The position numbers and the translations under genes are program-made. DNA of 7,417 nt from Caproicibacter sp047777415 (GTDB lineage Bacteria; Bacillota; Clostridia; Oscillospirales; Acutalibacteraceae), in the NCBI GenBank assembly GCA_047777415.1, contig JBKEEO010000005.1:1-7417 (forward strand), written 5' to 3'. Numbering within the stretch: position 1 is the first letter of the stretch; every line of letters begins with the position of its first letter. This document shows, piece by piece, positions 6,673 through 7,417 of the stretch. Below the pieces are notes generated by a model. It saw only the letters and a program-made list of their open reading frames with translations, was not told where the DNA came from and searched no databases.

Positions 6673-7417
6673 TTATGAGATTTGTTCAAGTGGTATCTGA
6701 TTATTGAATATTTGGATATACTTTTTTGTATTTTGATAAACTCCAGCAACCATGGCTTCATTCAGCGAGAAATAATTGTGCGGTCCCTGGGTTGTAGTAA
6801 AATACTTTTTTGCTCCATTTGTTAGAGAATCCAAATTTGCTGTTGCGATATTAATCTTACTGATTCCAAAATTAATACACTCCCTAAAATCTTTTGGACT
6901 TATCCCCGTACCCCCATGCAGCACAAGGGGAATTTTGACTGTTTGATGTATTTTTTTTAAAATATCAAGTCTTAATTTAGGAGCCGATGCATAGTGTCCA
7001 TGAGCATTTCCAATCGCAACAGCCAATGCATCGATATTAACAGATTCTGAAAACCAGCGGGCTGTTTCCGGATTGGTGTACTGGGTTTGGCTCGTACCAT
7101 TTCCCTCATCCCCGCCAATTACACCAAGTTCTGCTTCTATACAAGCACCTTTCTTCCTTGCAAGGTCCACAACTGTTTTTGTCAGTTCAAGATTCTGTTT
7201 AACATCATATTGGGACCCATCAAACATAACAGATGTAAAATTTAAATCAAGAGCTTGTTTTATAACATCTAATGTAAGGCCATGGTCTAGATGCACCGCA
7301 ACCGGTATCTTTGCATTTTTAGCAGCGCTGACCATCATGGGACCAATCATATGCAATGGAGAGTGTTTCAGACGTGCTTGAGCAATTTGCAAAATAACCG
7401 GTGTATTAAGTTCTTCC
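6673..7417 (-). CDS. iolJ: Class II aldolase, probable 6-phospho-5-dehydro-2-deoxygluconate aldolase (5' end outside window)
   Basis: This zinc-dependent class II aldolase of the fructose-bisphosphate/tagatose-bisphosphate family probably cleaves 6-phospho-5-dehydro-2-deoxygluconate into dihydroxyacetone phosphate and malonate semialdehyde. The reading frame is open to the window edge (EELNTPVILQIAQARLKH), so roughly 40 N-terminal residues are missing; a TTG at 7392 is an internal Leu codon, not the start. Of the 247 residues seen, HLDHG (42-46) gives the catalytic Asp and first zinc His, EAELGVIGG follows, GNAHGHY carries the second zinc His (H139), and LVLHGGTG the third (H167). The phosphate-binding block KINIATANLDSLTN comes next. 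The gene ends at TAA about 20 bases before iolC. Membership of class II is firm. The IolJ role rests on context, since true fructose- or tagatose-bisphosphate aldolases share all these motifs. Confidence 0.85.
   Translation of the reverse strand, partial: EELNTPVILQIAQARLKHSPLHMIGPMMVSAAKNAKIPVAVHLDHGLTLDVIKQALDLNFTSVMFDGSQYDVKQNLELTKTVVDLARKKGACIEAELGVIGGDEGNGTSQTQYTNPETARWFSESVNIDALAVAIGNAHGHYASAPKLRLDILKKIHQTVKIPLVLHGGTGISPKDFRECINFGISKINIATANLDSLTNGAKKYFTTTQGPHNYFSLNEAMVAGVYQNTKKYIQIFNNQIPLEQIS

Larger units (their letters stand above)
1..7417 (-). other. Partial myo-inositol catabolic operon (iolJ-iolC-iolD-iolE-iolG-symporter)
   Basis: Six same-strand genes are separated by gaps of about 13 to 44 bases, and each gap is largely filled by the ribosome binding site of the next gene. 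No gap contains a convincing promoter, hairpin terminator or operator. The promoter and any regulator must therefore lie beyond position 7417, and the transcript may continue past position 1, where only ten bases follow the symporter stop codon. iolB, iolA and iolR are not in the window. Co-transcription is inferred from spacing and shared pathway. Confidence 0.85.

Noticed and set aside
6951..6958. Run of eight A on the coding strand of the aldolase, and a similar run at 5356-5363 in iolD
   Set aside because: These could be slippage sites, but both encode Lys-Lys-Ile in conserved frames, no alternative frame continues usefully, and such runs are common in AT-rich genes.
7390..7392. TTG as a possible start codon of the aldolase
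   Set aside because: The frame continues upstream to the window edge with family-typical sequence (EELNTPVIL), and the shortened protein would lose part of the barrel. The TTG is an internal Leu codon.

Overview
The window is a compact piece of a myo-inositol catabolic (iol) operon. All six genes lie on the minus strand, so transcription runs from the high coordinates to the low ones. Purine-rich Shine-Dalgarno sites of the AGGAGG type, a fairly low GC content judged by eye, tight intergenic gaps and Bacillus-like Iol proteins suggest a Bacillota genome, most likely a clostridial anaerobe. I cannot name a genus or species.

Layout in transcription order: a class II aldolase of the IolJ type whose 5' end is cut by the window edge (7417 to 6673); iolC, 5-dehydro-2-deoxygluconokinase (6653 to 5637); iolD, the ThDP-dependent trihydroxycyclohexanedione hydrolase (5605 to 3674); iolE, inosose dehydratase (3641 to 2748); iolG, inositol 2-dehydrogenase (2703 to 1693); and a solute:sodium symporter of the SGLT type (1648 to 11). 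The gaps are about 13 to 44 bases, every gene begun here has a good ribosome binding site, and no internal promoter or terminator is convincing. There is no gene-free stretch longer than 50 bases.

Together the genes encode uptake of a cyclitol and most of its breakdown. The symporter imports the substrate with Na+. IolG oxidises myo-inositol to 2-keto-myo-inositol, IolE dehydrates it, and IolD opens the ring to 5-deoxyglucuronate. An isomerase (IolB), not present here, gives 5-dehydro-2-deoxygluconate. IolC phosphorylates that, and the aldolase splits the product into dihydroxyacetone phosphate and malonate semialdehyde. IolB, a malonate semialdehyde dehydrogenase (IolA) and a regulator are not in the window and may lie upstream (beyond 7417), downstream (before 1) or elsewhere.

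I found no mobile element, RNA gene, CRISPR array or previously undescribed system. The points worth a second look are modest: an SGLT-type symporter as the apparent inositol transporter, the missing iolA and iolB, two start codons better placed a few codons inside the longest ORF, and small sequence variations in IolC and the aldolase.
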